Shown here in pieces: positions 61,101 through 64,000 of a stretch of 64,000 nucleotides of DNA. Source of the stretch: Coniferiporia sulphurascens (Eukaryota; Basidiomycota; Agaricomycetes; Hymenochaetales; Hymenochaetaceae); the NCBI GenBank assembly GCA_002794785.1, contig NBBA01000015.1, positions 558,001-622,000 on the forward strand. Direction: 5' to 3'. Each line of letters starts with the position of its first letter. The stretch's first letter is position 1. Position numbers and translations under genes: made by a program. A model generated the notes under the pieces. The model did not search any database. It saw nothing but the letters and a program-made list of their open reading frames with translations, and was not told the origin of the DNA.

Positions 61101-63713
61101 AAGTTCATCACTCCGGCGGCGACGAGCAGTCTCCTTCGGCCAATTAAGGCCATCATGCAGGAGACAGAATCGGCCAAAACTATGCAGGTCGTTGACGAAG
61201 TTCTTCGACGCATGGCGATCGGTCTGAACGCAAACGCGCATTTTGGTCCTGCAGAGACGCTCACGTTTTGTCACACGTTGATAAACCAGAATGCACAATT
61301 CTTCCAGCAGCGAGTCACCATGCGGAAGCGAAAGGCCAAAAAAGCTAATGATGCTGTCGTGCAGCTGAAGAGAAAGGTCGAGACTGAAAGTGATCATTAC
61401 TCACACAACTCGTGGAGGTATTTGTTTTTTCATAATTTCATTCTTTTTTGTGTTTATAACGTATTTGCTAGATTCGTTGCATTCGGGCTGGATCTCTTCA
61501 GTACAGCCTACCGAAGGAGCCGATTCGATTTTCATGATGCTGACGTCATGGCCCGTTTAGAGCCTTTGGTGAACGTTATTGGGAATACTCTGTACAGAAC
61601 GAACGGAAATGTAGTGTCGTCCGGCCTAAAGGCAACTGGTCAAATAGTGAAATGCCCTCTGAAGAACGTTGAAAAGTCACTGCCAGTTTTCGTACGGCAA
61701 ATATTGGAGATTGTCAGGCAGACTGGAAGTACTGAAGCGGACGTCACCCAGACCGCCTTCAAGACGCTCGCCGTCATCATTCGTGACTGCTCGTCATCGC
61801 AGCTGAAGGAGAAGGATCTGACGTACTTGCTCGAGCTGCTTACACCTGACCTAGAGGAGGTTACCCGCCAAGCGACGGCATTCTCCTTGTTGCGGGCGAT
61901 CGTCTCGCGCAAATTTGTTGTTCCCGAGATCTACGATCTTATGATCAAGGTCGGGGAGATAATGGTGACTAGTCAGTCTTCGCAGGTGCAAGAGCTGTGT
62001 CGTGGTGTTCTGCTGCAATTCCTGTTGGACTACCCCCAAGGCAAGGCTCGTCTGAAGCAGCAGTTCGCTTTCCTCGTTAAAAATCTCTCATACGTATTCG
62101 AGAGTGGACGCGTGTCCGTGATGGAATTCTTCGGTGCAGTCATCACGAAATTTAACGACGACATAATTGCGGAATATGCGGACATGGTCTTCGTCGCTCT
62201 TGTGTTGGTGATTGCAAACGATGACTCGACGAAGTGTCGTGAAATGGCAGCGCAGTTGATCAAAACGCTTGTTGCTCGCCTACGAGAGGAACAGCGGAAG
62301 ACTATCATGTCGCACGTTCACTCATGGGCATCGCAACACAGTAACCCAGCTCTGGCTCGCGTATCGTCTCAGACATACGGTCTGGTACTGGACACACTGA
62401 AGGCTGACGCGAAACCCTACCTTAATGTCCTACTCGAAGATGTAAATGCGAAAGTTCGCGACGCTGTTAAGAAACTCGAGGAATCCGAAGAGGACGGAGA
62501 TGAGGAAGTCTCAGATGCGGACTGGCAAGCGCCATACCAGGCTCTTTCGGCTATTTCCAAGGTGTTCCAAGTTTTCCCTGATCTCGTTTTGGAGCACAAC
62601 GAAGTCTCTTGGCCATCCATCACTTCCTTGTTGCTTTATCCACATGCTTGGGTACGCACCGCATCATGTCGCCTGTTGGGTACCTTATTCTCCGTTACGC
62701 CCGTCGTTGTCCCAGACGACAGTCTCGCTGAGGATTTCCCGCTCTCTTTCAATGGCATGAGGGAAGTCGCAGATGCACTGTCCTTGCAGCTCAAGAGCGA
62801 GAACCTCGACGAGGCGCTTAGTCTGCAGATTGTTAAGAACTTGTTCTACATCGGCAAGTGCTTCTACATGATTTCGACCCCGGTTGTTCTACCGGATGAA
62901 AATGTTAATAAAGACGATGACGAAGAGGCCAAGGCTGAAGGCTCCTCTGATCACGAGGATGAGGATGCTGAAGAGCCGGAGGACGAGGAAAAGGAAGCTG
63001 CTGACACGAGCAATCCGCTGCCGTGGCTGTTCTCTCGGCTTTCATATCAAGCTCGCTCTGCGCATATAACGTGGAAGAACAGGTCGTTCAAACAAGTAAT
63101 TTTTCATTTGTCTTGCCAAGTAGTTCATCACTGACGTCTCGTACAGGCAAACTGGTTCCATCAGCCCTCTGCTATCTTTCGATGGTTCGCCGCCATGGCG
63201 TCCCACATGGATGGCGCACGGCTCGAACAGTTCCTTCCGCATATTCTATCTCCACTGTACCGGATTGCGGAAGACGACGCTACCGGGGATGCGCAAATGA
63301 GTGCGTATATTTTATCCTCACGTCTGATTCGATCCTGACGATTAATTTCTTCGTGCTACGCAGACGAGCTCAAAACGCTCTGTTCGGAGTTGCAGGACCT
63401 CGTGCAGGCTAAAGTCGGCACGACGAAATTCGCGGCTGTGTACAACCAAATCCGGCAGCGCGTTGCTTCGGTGCGGCGCGAGCGGCGCACTGCGCGCGTT
63501 GTGCAAGCCACTACGAACCCTCAGGCGGCTGCTAAACGCAAGATGTACAAGAACGCGGGTAAAAAGGAGAGCCGTAAAAGGAAGAACAGCGGGTTTGCGT
63601 GAGTTTTTCCCGAAATATTGTGTACAGGTGTCGGAGGTTTAACTGGTTTTTTACGAATCTACAGGGAACATAAAATTCGTATGAAGTTCTCGAAGAGACG
63701 GAAGACTAGCTGA
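55170..63713 (+). CDS. UTP20: U3 snoRNA-associated protein UTP20 (small-subunit processome)
   Basis: UTP20 is a very large HEAT/ARM-type scaffold of the 90S pre-ribosome, needed for 18S rRNA processing in the nucleolus. The gene starts at MSDLHDDDGHRVKRFK (ATG 55170) and ends in a Lys/Arg-rich nuclear-type tail, HKIRMKFSKRRKTS, with TGA at 63711-63713. The N-terminal part has the DRIM-type features, for example VRQGSRLS and LRPVWVPAAQALA. One exon block of about 5 kb (about 58010-63092) carries most of the protein. It has an acidic insert near 58830-58880 and another near 62900-63010. Last introns: 63093-63145, 63301-63361 and 63600-63664. Three introns (56398-56466, 56955-57014, 61418-61471) are multiples of three without stops. 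Shares a 241-bp divergent promoter with GCN1. No break was seen. Confidence 0.92.
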
Positions 63714-63792
63714 ATATAATCAGGCCGGATATCTTCTGTTGTAACTTATCTGTAATAGATACAATTTATTCTTGGATATACTGGAAGTTTCG

Positions 63793-64000
63793 TCATATCG
63801 TATTTATTGCTGGTAACGATGACAAGCGGGTTGCGGCATTGGGGTAGCATAGAATATTCTCCTCCATGACCGCCTCCTCGTCATCCTCATTCCAGTCGCT
63901 CGTTGTCTCCCACTCGTTGTCGAACTCGATATCGATTGTGCGCAGTACCTCTGCCCCGGTAGAAGTGGCAGCAGGCATAGCAGGAGAGGCGGCCTCAGCA
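63793..64000 (-). CDS. 3' end of an unidentified gene (runs off the window)
   Basis: The minus strand is open from the right edge of the window to a TGA at 63793. It encodes at least 68 residues: an Ala/Ser/Pro-rich part, then a very acidic stretch (DWNEDDEEAVMEENIL) near the C-terminus. The N-terminal part lies beyond the window, so function cannot be given. It converges with UTP20, with only about 80 bp between the two stop codons. Confidence 0.55.
   Translation of the reverse strand, partial: AEAASPAMPAATSTGAEVLRTIDIEFDNEWETTSDWNEDDEEAVMEENILCYPNAATRLSSLPAINTI

Overview
The window looks like a nuclear contig of a basidiomycete fungus, most likely an agaricomycete. Protein-coding genes are cut by many short introns (about 50-80 nt, GT-AG, often with a CTNAC-like branch site). 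The best-preserved products are fungal housekeeping proteins (GCN1, UTP20). The rest are families typical of basidiomycetes: a TfdB/PheA-type FAD monooxygenase, type II membrane GH5 exo-beta-1,3-glucanases, small TKL-type kinases, a neutral ceramidase and an Mx-like dynamin. I saw no rRNA, convincing tRNA, CRISPR array or intact transposon.

Layout. 1-4.15 kb: no supportable gene. 4.15-10.5 kb and 14.2-20.5 kb: two diverged copies of one block of about 6.3 kb. Each has about 4.2 kb of noncoding sequence followed by a GH5 glucanase gene on the minus strand. The GH5 of the left copy is a heavily decayed pseudogene; the right one is open through six exons. A ten-exon FAD monooxygenase (plus strand, 11.3-13.7 kb) sits between them. 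21.9-23.5 kb: a third GH5 piece, the 5' part of the gene plus its upstream flank, broken by a 405-bp foreign segment. 23.7-27.3 kb: three head-to-tail kinase units, probably one multi-kinase gene. 28.6-30.5 kb: a separate kinase with an acidic tail ending in four cysteines. 32.3-34.9 kb: a second intact GH5 glucanase. 35.2-39.3 kb: neutral ceramidase (20 exons). 41.9-44.9 kb: Mx-like dynamin (11 exons). 45.7-54.9 kb: GCN1. 55.2-63.7 kb: UTP20, divergent from GCN1 across a 241-bp shared promoter. 63.8 kb to the edge: the 3' end of an unidentified minus-strand gene.

The right half (35-64 kb) is a compact housekeeping region. The left half (1-35 kb) is an accessory, duplication-prone region with amplified GH5 and kinase genes in several states of decay. 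The observations most worth following are the predicted kinase-kinase-pseudokinase tandem protein (23.7-27.3 kb) and the neighbouring kinase whose hidden last exon ends in a basic amphipathic stretch plus CCCC, a likely lipid-anchored membrane tail. All exon models come from reading splice sites and frames by eye; no alignment or RNA data were available.
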